Shown here: piece after piece, positions 42,860 through 53,820 of the stretch
Numbering within the stretch: position 1 is the stretch's first letter
Layout of the letters: each line of letters opens with the position of its first letter
Source: Gracilariopsis chorda
Taxonomy: Eukaryota > Rhodophyta > Florideophyceae > Gracilariales > Gracilariaceae
DNA length: 64,000 bases
Reading direction: 5' to 3'
NCBI GenBank assembly: GCA_003194525.1
Contig: NBIV01000128.1
Location: 1 to 64,000 of the forward strand
The notes under the pieces: generated by a model
Seen by the model: only the letters and a program-made list of their open reading frames with translations
Told to the model about the DNA's origin: nothing
Databases searched by the model: none
Program-made: the position numbers and the translations under genes

Positions 42860-45800
42860 ATGGGGAAATTTCCGTTGGAGAGGCGCCCGAGTAGAGGCCT
42901 AAGGCGCCCGAGGCGTCAAAGCCTCGCTCCCCGGTAACTATTCTTTCAAAGAAGATGGCCAACACAGACCTGGACGTGACCACAATTGATGCGCTGCGTC
43001 GCACGTGGATACGGTTCAGAAACAACCGGATCCTGGGTATAGTCATAGTTATGGTCAAGAGATATTACAAAGTCTTTGCTGACCCTGGCCTTTCCACACA
43101 GTATATAGTGCGTCATCTGTTTATGTTGGATACAGGTGCCGGGCCGAATTTAATTATTGAATCGTTGTTGCCGCCAGCACTTCTTGCTCAAGTTTGTCAA
43201 GGACCTGATATCGACATTGCCGAAGCTAACAATAACCAGTTGAGGACGGCAGGTATTGTTTCACTCTTTGTGGGGATTGGAAACTGCTTCGTGCAGCTGG
43301 ATTTCATCGTTTGCAAAACGCTTGCCACTCCCATTATCTTGGGTTGTGAATTTTGTTATCGATTCGTCGATTTGACTTGGCCGCAGTCGCGGGGGTTTTA
43401 AACCCACGATGGTTCGATACTACGGATTGTACGTCACTCCCTGCGTAGAGCGTCCTCCAAGTTGGTTCCTTTGCACGCTAACGTGGAGAATTCCACACCT
43501 CCGAAAGAGTCGCCGAAGCTTCGTGTCGCAAGACCCGTCGCTATTCCTCCTGAATCCCAGGTATTGATCGATGTCACAGCCGCTCCTCGACGGTTACGAG
43601 TTGTTGAACCGCTGAACTCAATGTATGAGAAGGATCAGCTTGCCTTAGCGAATGTTTTAGTTCAAATATCGAATGAACACACCTTCCAAGTCTTGATTGC
43701 CAATCTTCATAAGCAGGCCCAGTACCTCGCGAAGAACCAAGTTGTCGGAACCGTTGTAACGCATCCGACAGCTTTGATACCCACCAATATGTCAGCCTCT
43801 GATATAATTGGATTCACTCTGACTACAGAAGAGCCTTCTCATTCTAATGAGGGAGATAATGGTGACTATGTTTCTCAGCAGGTGAAAGACAAGAGCGATT
43901 CGGAAATGAAGGCCATTACTATGAATTATGATAAGCTCGACCCTGTTCAGGAGTTGAAAACGTTGTAACTCGAACATGTTCCGGAATCGCAACGAAAGAA
44001 AGTGTGTGATATGTTACGTGAGTTTACACCTATGTGTAATGGATCTCTAGGAGAGTTTGCAGCCACAGAACACTGTATTGATCTCGTGCGTGGCGCGCAG
44101 CCGATTGATCACCATCCGTACCGAGCAGGCCCAACAGCATGAAAGGAGGAACAATTTCAAGTCGATAAGATGCTCTGCGCAGGTTTGATTGAGCCCGTTC
44201 AGTCCCCTTGTGCATCTTCAGTCGTACTGACCCCGAAACTAGACGGTTCCTGGCGTTTTTGTATCGATTCGCGACGCCTCAATGCCGTTACTATCAAAGA
44301 TGTGTATCGGATACCCCGTATGGACGAGTACGTCGACTCTCTTGGTGAGGCAACAGTGTTCTCTACATTGGATGCGAACCGGTGTTACTGACAAGTACCC
44401 GTCCGACCGGAAGACCCTTATAAGACTGCATTTGTATGCCATTCTGAACTTTACCGCTCTAAGCGTATGCCGTTCGTACTAACGAATGCCCCCGCTACAT
44501 TTCAGCGTGCGTTGGATATCGTTCTCACCCGTTTCACATGGCGGAGTTGTCTCGTCTATTTTGACGATATCATTATATTTTCCGGTAATCTGGATGATCA
44601 CCTCGAACATCTTGGAGGAATCATGGCCACGTTACGTGATGCTGTAATCACCTTGAAGTTAAGGAAGTGTGAATTCTTTACCAATTCGGTCAACTATCTT
44701 AATATTATCCGTCCAGAACGGCTCCTGATCAAGGAGGCTCATGTTACGTCCCTCAAGTAATCTACGCACCCAACCACACAGACTGAGCTCCGCTCCTTCT
44801 TGCGACTTTGCAATGTCTATCGACTCTCATTTCTGGCTTTTCCAGAATCACTGGACCACTTAACGAGCTCCTGAAGAAAACACAGCCACCAAAACTGGAT
44901 GCCCTTACACCCACTCAAGCGGAAGCCTTTGATTCTATCAAAGAGGCAGTTAATTCTACGCCCACATTATCGTTATCCAAGAAACACCTACCATTCTCCG
45001 TAGATAGGGGTTCTAGTGCTTACGAGATTCGTTGTGCTTTGTTTCAAACCACATCCGATGGGGAACGAAAGCCGATTGAATACTGGTCACGAACGCTAAA
45101 CGTTCATGAACGGAACTATACTGTATCAGAGAAGGAATATCTTGTCATGGTATGGGCTTCGCAGTTATTGCGGCCATATCTTATGGACACCCGTTCTACC
45201 GTCAAGACGGATCATTCTGCCTTGCGTTGGTTGACGTACATAAACGAACATTTCGGACGTCTAATGCGTTGAAGGCTTCGACTGGCGGAGTTTGACTATG
45301 AAATGGGCAATAAAAAAGGTAGTTTCAACGCTCAAGGGGATACATTATCTCGTTTACGAACGGAAGGTGAAGCCCTCCCCGTCGATGAAGACGACGAGGA
45401 TATACCCTGATTCCTCCTTCAGGAGGATGACCGAGACTGGGATCTGGTTTCAGAAAATGTCAGTGATGACCTACTCGTTTCGAACGGAGAACACCTGGAG
45501 CGCGATCCTTTACCCTGATTACTCCCGAAGAAATGCTTTACGAAAAGTTCGGAGATCCATTTTGTACGAAGATACGCGCCCAGGCTAATGGCGGTGCTTA
45601 TATCCCCTTTAGAGTCAATTCACAGGGATATATGGGGCGAACAGTGTGTTGAAACCCACATATCGTCGTTACTCACTGGGTGCAATAGCAAGCTTTAATC
45701 TATCCCATCGCTCAAAAATTTCGGCTCACCCTGGGGCCAGGAAGCTTAACAAGACGCTTCGTCGGGATTTCTACTAGCCCGCATTAGCGATTGATTGTTA

Positions 45801-48240
45801 CTCAATGTGGAAACGTTGTACGCACTGTGCTCGCGAACGTGTTACGTTTGGTTGCCACGCGAAGAAATTGACAATGTTCTGGGCACCGGCTCTTTTGGAA
45901 TTTGTGGGTATCGATACTCTAGGTGCATTCTTCGGGACATCCCATGGACATACGTATTTGCTCGTGATCACAGATAGGTTCTCTAAATTAGTACAGACAG
46001 TTCCGTTGAAGAAGATTACCGATCGCAGAGTTGCGGAAGCTTTTGTACGTCACTGGGTCTTGGTTTAAGGCCCGCCGGTTATTCCTCTTTCGGATAATGG
46101 AGTACTATTTGTGGCTCGCTTCTTTCAAGATGTTTGTCGAATTCTCGATGTGAAGAATTTGTTTACAACAACATATCACTCCCAATGTAATGGGCAGATG
46201 GAACGGTTTAACCGAACCCTTTTATCAGCACTCCGTGCTTAGACGGTTGAAAATCCAAGGACGTGGGATCTTTTCATGGATACAATTACGTACAAATATA
46301 ATACGCAAGTCCACAGAGTTACTGGTTTGTCTCCATTTTAACTGGTTCTCTCACGGTCACCACCACCTGTGGCGGTCGAATTTCAACCTACGTTGGATAA
46401 GTTTCTGTCTGTAACGGATCACTACACCCAGTGTAAGAATTGGCTAACTACGATTATACCGTTTGCTAAGTCATCTATGGCAAAAGCAAAAACCCTTAAA
46501 AGCGGGATTTCGATGCTAGGATCCGCCGGCCTCTTCCATCCCTTGAAGAAAGACAATTGGCCTCCACTCGCAAGGAATACTATAATTCTGAGAAAGAGAA
46601 ACGCCACAAACTTTCACCCATCGCGGATGGCCCTTATAAGATCGTCAATTTCGACAAGAACACAGTGGTACTGGACGTTGGTGACAATCACGAACACTTT
46701 TCTTGAGATTGAGTGGTTCAAGCCCCTACACTCCATACGGAGGCAATAATTCCCCGTATTGAACTGGAAGATACCGCGGTAGATAAAACTACACAGAAGG
46801 ACATTTTAATCACCCATACAGGGGTAGTGATTCTTTTGCGAGGTCCTACCGACATACCGTCGTTTTCTTCAATCGATTCTTCGGTTACGAACCACTTGGT
46901 TCATACGCGCGCTTTAGCCCCTGTTAATCCGCCACTGGACGTACTGTTGGCTCCCGATGTCGCTCCACCTGAGGAGAGAGAAAAGATTGCCCACTCCGGC
47001 GAGGAACATTTACCGCTGTCACGACGTTTGTCTAGCGCTCGTGATACACGGATTCCTGAAGTGGAACAGCCCCTTGGGGATATCCAAGTCGGCTCAGCTG
47101 AGAATGCTTCGAATGTCGGCACCGCAACACTGCATTTGCGTGCTAACGCTAAACTGCATACTACACTCGTTGCGGGGGATAGTGACATTGTTAACAAGGA
47201 CGTTTCGAGCTCATCAGATGACAACCATTTGCCTCAAACTGCTGCAGTATCTCACAACGTCAAGGATGTATCACTATTTGTTGATCACTATCTCGAAGAT
47301 TCCTAGACGTAGTCGGATTCGGAAAACGACATCCCTGATAGACAAGAGATAGTGGACACAAATTCTCTGGTTAGTTTCAGTTTGGTTAACCCGGATACTC
47401 CGTAATCCATAGAACACACCATCACTGATGTTTGCTCGTTATCATAGCTCGCTGCGCGCTTTTAAACGGTCATGGTAGATCTCGGTCTAATCAGAATCCG
47501 TTCTTCGGATTACGAGGCACACTATGAAGGGGAAATATTCGCCCTAATATGGGTCATGCCAAGCTACCATCACCATGTAATGTAGTAAATGAGCATGAAA
47601 TCCGTCAACACGGCCAAGAACATCAGGAGATGGATGTTCAACGTTCAGTGACAGCCCGGTGTAGGGAAATCGACACTGTAACGGCAGGAGCACTGTTGGG
47701 CGGCACGCCACGCGACTTGCCACGCCCCAACACCAGTGAAGGTTCGTTGCCACCAGTGCGCATTGCTGGCACCACCATCGCGGATGCGCCGCTATCACTA
47801 TCACGTGATCTCCGTACCACCCATCCACCTACCCAATCTGAACCGTCGCAGCCCGCGAACAGAAACCCTCGTCAACCCACGGAATCTAGGCCGCTCGCAC
47901 TTGAGAAATCTTGGCGCCTTTCAATGAAGAAGGTAACAGGTACTCATCAGAGTTCCTCGACTCTGTCTCAGACGTTAGTATTACCACGCCAGGTGGTCAC
48001 AATACCGGCGAAGCCGTCGAATATATCGGTAACCCAGACGCTGGACGACACTGCGACGTAGAAAGTTTATCCACAGGAGTTTGTAATCGGCCACATCGTA
48101 GGACACAGTTACCACCCTGATTGGTTCATACAATACCATGTCCGTTGGTACGGCTTCCCACCATCAATGAACACGGATAAAGCGGCTGAACTCTCCCCCG
48201 ATCTGTTATCGTACAATACCATCGTCGTAGTCACTCGGAC
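42860..48240 (+). pseudogene. pol: Pol with chromodomain remnant, copy C
   Basis: Pieces in order: protease (LDTGAGPNLIIESLLPP, about 43126), RT (YRIPRMDEYVDSLGEATVFSTLD; MPFVLTNAPATFQRALDIV; YFDDIIIFS), RNase H (YWSRTLNVHERNYTVSEKEYL), integrase (GIDTLGAFFG...YLLVITDRFSKLVQTVPLKKI; then PLSDNG and TTYHSQCNGQMERFNRT in a shifted frame), and a chromodomain at about 48066-48220 (EFVIGHIVGHSYH...FIQYHVRWYGF). Many stops and shifts are present. It confirms that the chromodomain was already part of this family before the A/B and C lineages split. Confidence 0.9.
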
Positions 48241-48750
48241 CTGCCACGAAACATTGATCAAACCCTCGTAAGTTAGTCTCACGCCGTAGCGACACGGTTA
48301 CACCCAAGATGAGGAGTGAAGAGCCTACCACTACTGTAATGGAGAAGAAGAACAAGGAGGAAACCCTGGAAGGGAATGAAGAAATGAAGCCTTGAAGAAG
48401 GAAAGAAGACTGTGGGCAAAGAAGATCAAATGGAATACAATATATAAGTGCATACCCCGAAGGGGAGAAGAAGAAAAAGAATATTAGAGAAGTACAGTTC
48501 AGTGAAAGCTCATTGCTATGTTACTACTCCCTATTCGGACTCGCAACAGCCAAGCTAATTGGTAACTCAACAAATCTGTATATGCTCAGAAGGAAGGTCC
48601 AGCGGAACCTGGTTAGTTCCCATCGTTCTCTCCCATTCTCGACTGGAGTGCACATTGCATTTATGCGACATCACTTCACAAGATGTCAGATAAGCCAGCC
48701 TCCTGGAGCAACTGAGAGATCAAAGCGGCACGCAGGGCATCATTCATCGT
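48241..48750. other. Non-coding spacer between pol and antisense ORF3, copy C
   Basis: About 500 bp, A/G-rich near 48330-48480, with no frame similar to copies A or B. The matching spacer in copy B is about 190 bp. Confidence 0.5.
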
Positions 48751-50543
48751 TCATGCGTCCGATGGACGCGATGTGGACGGAACTGGAACCGGCGCAGCCG
48801 GAGGGGGCACAAGAGCTGGCGCCGAAGCTACAGACACTGAAGGTCTTGCTTTATGGCCCATCGGATCTCCCGTAGACACGGGAAAGTTTCCGTAATCATC
48901 ATCAAGAACAACATCCAACATTGGATCGTGCACATCCGCCGTGTCAAAGAACTCGTCTGTAACGACAAACCCGGTTGGGTGTCCCGCAGGGGTGGTTCTT
49001 TCCACATCTCGAAGAATGAAGACCTCGTCTTGAGTAATTCTCACCCTCGTCCACGGATCGTAATGGATGAAATCACCCGCTAGGGAAGTCCTCCCTCCCA
49101 ATGATCGGTCACTTTTATCCAGCTCATTTTCACGAGCCGCCCAGTCCACTTCCACTGTCTTCCAATCGATATTATCGATAACCTTGAGGAGACGTACTAC
49201 CTCTGAAAAGTGTCCGCTGCTGCCGAATGGGATTCTGAGATCCAGGGACCAGATGCAACGACGAAGAGTCGGTGAGATATACCAAAGACGATATTGGTCG
49301 TAGACCTCTTGGAGAAGATGTACCGCCGTTTGCGCAGCTCATTCCGTGTTCAAAACAGACCACCATCTGATGAAGGAGTTGCTCATTAACTGGCTACCAA
49401 CGTACGTGATGCAAGGCAGAAGCTCTACGTAGCATCCTCGGCACACCTCAGTGGAGCCCCAAGCGAATGGAATCGCAACCTATCTTCCACGCATGTGGCG
49501 CGGGCGAATCCTATCCGCTTCAGTGTTCTGATAAGGTATAAGATATTCCCAACGGCACCGGCTTCTTCGTTCGAAACGGATCATCCTTTGAAGGTACGAC
49601 GACAGTGATTCACTTGGAAGATATCGAAACTACGCAAGCAATAGCGAACGCGTCCAACACAATATCTTGTTGTGCACAGAGACAACCTGGTACTGTTCAA
49701 CGGTGTTCGCGAGACGCACAAGATTCTCTCCATTTGGGATCTCTCCGAGATTTCGGTAGAAGGCCACGTCGAAATGGAAGTTAGTTAGAATTGAACGGTC
49801 TGAATAAGCTCTGTGTAGCGGCTGATGCGCCACCTTGATGAGAGCTGCTCGCGCGTTCACATCGTTTTCCCCACGATAATGGATAATGGACAGCCAAGGA
49901 ACGGCGATCCGGTGTGACTAGTTAATTTTAGAAGTCAGATAGACATGCAACTCACCCGCTAACCGGCCTAAACAATCTGCATATTATTCCATTGTCATCG
50001 TGAGGCGGACCCGTGAGGGTGAAACCAAGGAGCCCGTAGGTACGGCACTTCTTTCTGTCAAGAATAGACCGCTTCTAACTATTCATAAGATGCCCATGGT
50101 CCCGGAGGCAGGTTTCCTATTATCAATTGTTGTGAAGGCCCCTGCCACCTCTCTGGATTCGGTTCTTGAGGCTGCATAGCAGATTGATAGACCTGCTGGG
50201 CGGGTTGGTAGCTGGATGGGTACGCCGCATCAGTCACTGAACGATGACTCGCTTGAGATAGAGGAGATGCGGTGAAGCCGCTTACGAGTTGCGGAGGATA
50301 TCACTGCATCGCAGGTTGAGTTTCAGCGTTGCTGGGAGCTGCCGATGGGTTCTGACCGTTTGAAGTCCGGCCTTGCGGCTAGGTAGCCCAGTTGTTCGGA
50401 TTGATGTTCATAGAGACCAGAGGAATCAGAGATGAAGCTGCGGATGACGAAAAAGAAGTTTGTAAGCTTGGAGGCGAAGATGTAATCCCGTTGCGCGGAA
50501 AAGACCTGTGCTGATCGCGAGAAGACGAGACAGAATCAGCCAT
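48751..50543 (-). pseudogene. Antisense ORF3, old version in copy C
   Basis: Runs opposite to gag-pol. ATG at 50543 lies 82 bp inside the 3' LTR, and the last segment ends at 48751. Segments align in order with ORF3 of copy B: 49860-49640 (FHFDVAFYRNLGEIPNGENL against FGFDVSYFRTRREIGYGENL), 49490-49400 (EVCRGCYVELLPCITYVG against EACRGCYIELPPVLTYLG), 49370-49200 (VYDQYRLWY...SLDLRIPFG against AYDQYRLWF...NLDLRIPLG) and 49190-48870 (TSLAGDFIHYDPW against TALAGDFIYFDPW). Stops and shifts break it. Extent (1793 bp) equals that in copy B (1788 bp). Confidence 0.85.
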
Positions 50544-50612
50544 GCCAAGGAAACGGCTAAGTAGGCACGTGTTGCTGTATCGCTAGTTCCTTAAGAGGAA
50601 GTTTTCGTGCCT

Positions 50613-50625
50613 AGAGAGGGGAATA
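50613..50625 (+). other. Polypurine tract, copy C
   Basis: AGAGAGGGGAATA directly before the TG of the 3' LTR, the expected site for plus-strand DNA priming. Confidence 0.8.
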
Positions 50626-51341
50626 TGTAGTGCAAAGCGTTCGCAGAGGTTTATCGCATATTGTGACTCATATATACAGAGTTACTGCATCGCAGTGGAG
50701 ACGTTCGATATATGAATCGGAGTTCAATTACTCGAGGCCGAGGTTACTTGCACAATTTTAATGGATATTAGTTTACTTCCCACATTGGAGCACGTATCAC
50801 ACGTGTACTTGTGTTTGCACCTATTATCTACGAATAGCTGTATTCTATTTAGCTAATTTAATATGCTGCCTGACAGTGGGCCAGCGCTGCCTATACTTAG
50901 GCAGGCGACCGTGACCCCACTGCGGGGAAGTAAGCACAACAACCGAGTGTTTGTCTCTGACCCAGGAACCCCTGGTGCTTGATAAACTCCATCGTAGACC
51001 CAACGCTTAGTGCGGGACTAGGTACACCATCTCGTAGTATCTCGAACCGCATTCCTCGTTGCGTTATCATGCGCCCTGCGGGTTCCATTATGTCGTCTAT
51101 ATCTTCCCTGACACAGGCAGCAACCCCGCGTTCGCCGGTGTTTCCCTGTTTCTTTCTCGCTTTTCTGGCGCTTCCTTTCCATCTATACCGTACATTTGCA
51201 CGCCTATCATGACGGTGAGTCTCGTACTTACACCCAAGTAGCGCGCCCACCGCAGGTGGCTCTGTGTACTGTTGCTACCCTTTACTGAGGAGGATCCGAA
51301 CGCTTTCGCGTGTCTTTCCCTTGGCAGGATATTGCACCACA
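50626..51341 (+). repeat. 3' LTR of copy C
   Basis: 716 bp, TGTAGTGCAAAGCG to ATTGCACCACA. It differs from the 5' LTR at many scattered positions, indicating an old insertion. Confidence 0.92.
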
Positions 51342-51346
51342 CTACA
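51342..51346. repeat. Target site duplication CTACA, right
   Basis: Same five bases as 39982-39986. Confidence 0.9.
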
Positions 51347-51354
51347 CTGAAAAA

Positions 51355-51545
51355 TACGAAGGTGGTGCCTCGCGGCTTCAACGACATACGAGATCAGCCA
51401 GAGACGCCGGCTAAGCTTTATTGATAATCTGACTTTCAGGTTCAGTGAGACGTGTACGTTTACCCGCATCACAGAACTGCTGGCAAAGCCATTCACACAA
51501 ACAGCTGAAGTACTGGTCCATTAGCACACATTTGCGTTTGAAAAT
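51355..51545 (-). repeat. Copia LTR-like repeat hosting copy C
   Basis: Inverted relative to 34690-34880 and alignable over nearly 190 bp, including the AATAAAGC region. Copy C inserted at its edge. Confidence 0.6.
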
Positions 51546-51783
51546 GGCTATCCCTGCAGCTTATTAGAATAGCATATCATCAAGTGCACCAAATCCAGGT
51601 CAGTGCACTAAAATTGGTCGCTTTGGTGCATACAATTGGAAGCATTTGCTCAAAACTGATGATTTGCAGGTCGAAAAAACTATTCTATCGTAACAACGGC
51701 TCATATCATTTGAATTCTGATACAATAATCTGTTTTGCCACCATTTTCTCCATCGTACAGCCACTTCTCGTTCCCACCCGTCA

Positions 51784-52600
51784 TGCACATCTACTCACAA
51801 CAGCCTCGTGATTCCTTCCGAACCCCTGTACAACTCAAAGCTCCAGTCAGGAATCCACATGCCACCCAAACTCCTGTCTGCTTCAAAATACGGCGACCTT
51901 TCTCTCGATGGTCAAAGCGCACTCCTCGAACTCCATGGCGCCCCCATATCCATTCCAAAATGCGCCAAGCTTCACAATATTCCTTACTCAACGTTGCAAA
52001 GACTACATCGAAGGCAAAACAGTACCATATCTCCAAAAAAAGGGGACAACAACCTTTATACACAAGTACCGAGGATAAGCTAATCACCGAATCAACGCTC
52101 TCATCCTCACACAGCGGAACATCTTTTTCTAGAGTCGGTTTCAAAGATCTTGTGCAGCATATTTTCCGTTCGTTGCTGCATCATAGTAGATCAAAACTTC
52201 CATTTTAAGACGACAGACCAGGTGATGGTTTTGTTCGGAACGTCTTGAGGCGATATTCCCAAGCTTCGCTTGAGCGTCGTTCAAACTTGGAAAAGCCGCG
52301 GATATTGGAGATGCTCCCCACAAGCCATGCCAAGCTGTATGCCCGTCTCATCCACGTTTATAAGGGGTATAAGATAACATCTGCTGCCCAGATATTCAAT
52401 ATGGGAGAGAGAGGCTTCTTGAAACGAACGGAATCATGGTTGCGTGCAAAAGCTCTGTTTGAGTCAAAGGGAGGAAGCAATTCTGTCGAACTGAAATGGG
52501 AAGCAAATGCCCAACACGTCACTATCATACCTGTCGTCTCTGCAGACGGTCGGGCGTGGAGCTCGTTGGCCGTATTGCCTGGAAAGCAAGCAAAGTATCG
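51784..52600 (+). pseudogene. Pogo-like (Tc1/mariner superfamily) transposase remnant
   Basis: Begins with a psq-type helix-turn-helix (APISIPKCAKLHNIPYSTLQRL, about 51930-52000). After frameshifts the start of the DDE_1 domain follows (AAQIFNMGERGF, then HVTIIPVVSADGRAWSSLAVLPGK, about 52380-52590). In active relatives the first motif is I-[YF]-N-[ML]-D-E-x-G-F. Here the catalytic Asp position is Gly, so the copy is dead irrespective of its frameshifts. An old gypsy LTR cuts off the remainder. Confidence 0.7.
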
Positions 52601-52938
52601 TGACTCAGCTCCCCCTTTTGTTTTCCCTTTAAAGAGTGACTTTCCCGCTACACACAGCTCGTGTTCGCGCGTGCCACTACCGTGGAAACTTCACCTCTCT
52701 AAAAGACGACCAATCCCCGTAAACCGCTCCTGCGGATACTTTGTTCTCGTCTCAACCTCCCTGTGCAAGTCGCGACGGGTGGCTCGGCCTTACAACCAGC
52801 CGTAGTCGTGCACTCCTGGGAGGGCTCTACCCAACTGGGCTCACGAGGAAAGATCCCGAGCATCTTTGGGTGCACTCGCGCTTCCGATCATTTCGGTACA
52901 GGTACGGAGCGTACTGCACGTTCACAGTATTGCACCTC
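52600..52938 (+). repeat. Old inverted gypsy LTR fragment
   Basis: Matches the LTR of copies A/B in the opposite orientation: GTGGAAAC, CTGCGGATAC, CAACCTCCCTG..GAGTCGCGAC-type text, CTGGGAGGGCTCTACCCAACTGGG, and an end ATTGCACC. It is strongly diverged. Copy B inserted at its very end, so two LTR tails of opposite orientation now abut and form an 8-bp-arm palindrome (52930-52950). Confidence 0.75.
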
Positions 52939-53765
52939 TGTGGTGCAATGCCCCAAAGGGGAAAAACACAGAAAGACGTTCGGGATCTTCCTCTCACGAG
53001 GTGAACCCAGTTGGGTAGAGCCCTCCCAGAGGTGTCACGGCGAAGCCGGTTTGTAAGACCAGGGACACCTGTCGCGACTCGCGCAGGGAGGTGAAGGCGA
53101 AGCATCGGTATCCGCGTGAGCGGGGTGTGATCCTCAGTAGAGGTATGTTTCCACGTAAGTGGGGGTGTGTGAGCGGATGCACTCACGAGAGCCGCGGATA
53201 GCGGGAGGTGCTTCCCTAAAAAGGGGGAAAAGGAAGGGCGAAGAGGAGGAAGAGAGGATGATGTGAGTCGCGAGAGCAACGAACAGATACGGCAATGCCA
53301 GTGGACAGGACTCCCTATACAGGGCGAAACACCAATACGATTGGAACAATTATACTCCCAAGGATGGGCTTCTTTAGATGTGCAAGGGGGTTAGATGTCC
53401 CGTGGTTTACGGCGTTTCCCTCCAAGGAGGAGTAGAGTACGCGCGCAAGCGGCAACAACTAGAGCCAATTCCCCAGGTTGGGGTCCCTTGTTGGGGAAGG
53501 TTTACTGGTGCGACGGCAGTGCGCCGTCGCACTAAGTACTAGCTTCCCAGAAATGGGTGTGCAAATAATAAATAATATTAACTAAAATACTCCACATTTC
53601 GTGGCAACATCCACTACTGTGGCCAACCGCCAATTGACCCAAAACCGTGTCCCACGTGTCCATATCCACCATAGTGGGGCGTAGTTCATATACACACTAC
53701 ACAACCGATAATATCGGGAAAGCGTTCAAGTACCAAGAATCCCTCCCTGAGGGCGTTGCACTTCA
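52939..53765 (-). repeat. 3' LTR of copy B (827 bp)
   Basis: Element-strand ends TGAAGTGCAACG and ATTGCACCACA; matches 7906-8712. The five bases outside it (52934-52938, ACCTC) should be the target duplication, but the partner lies beyond the window. Confidence 0.92.
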
Positions 53766-53778
53766 TATCCCCCCCTAA
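53766..53778 (-). other. Polypurine tract, copy B
   Basis: On the element strand TTAGGGGGGGATA immediately precedes the TG of the 3' LTR. Confidence 0.8.
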
Positions 53779-53820
53779 GATGGGAAAACGACCGCGGACG
53801 CGGAGGATTCCCAGACGAAA

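Larger units (their letters stand above)
39987..51341 (+). mobile_element. Ty3/gypsy chromovirus, old full-length copy C
   Basis: 11,355 bp with both LTRs (717 and 716 bp), PBS, PPT and perfect 5-bp target duplication. Gag, protease, RT, RNase H, integrase and chromodomain can all be followed but are broken by many stops and shifts. Protein similarity to copies A/B is high (well over half of residues identical in RT by eye), so it is a relative from an older lineage of the same family. It also retains the antisense ORF3. Confidence 0.95.
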
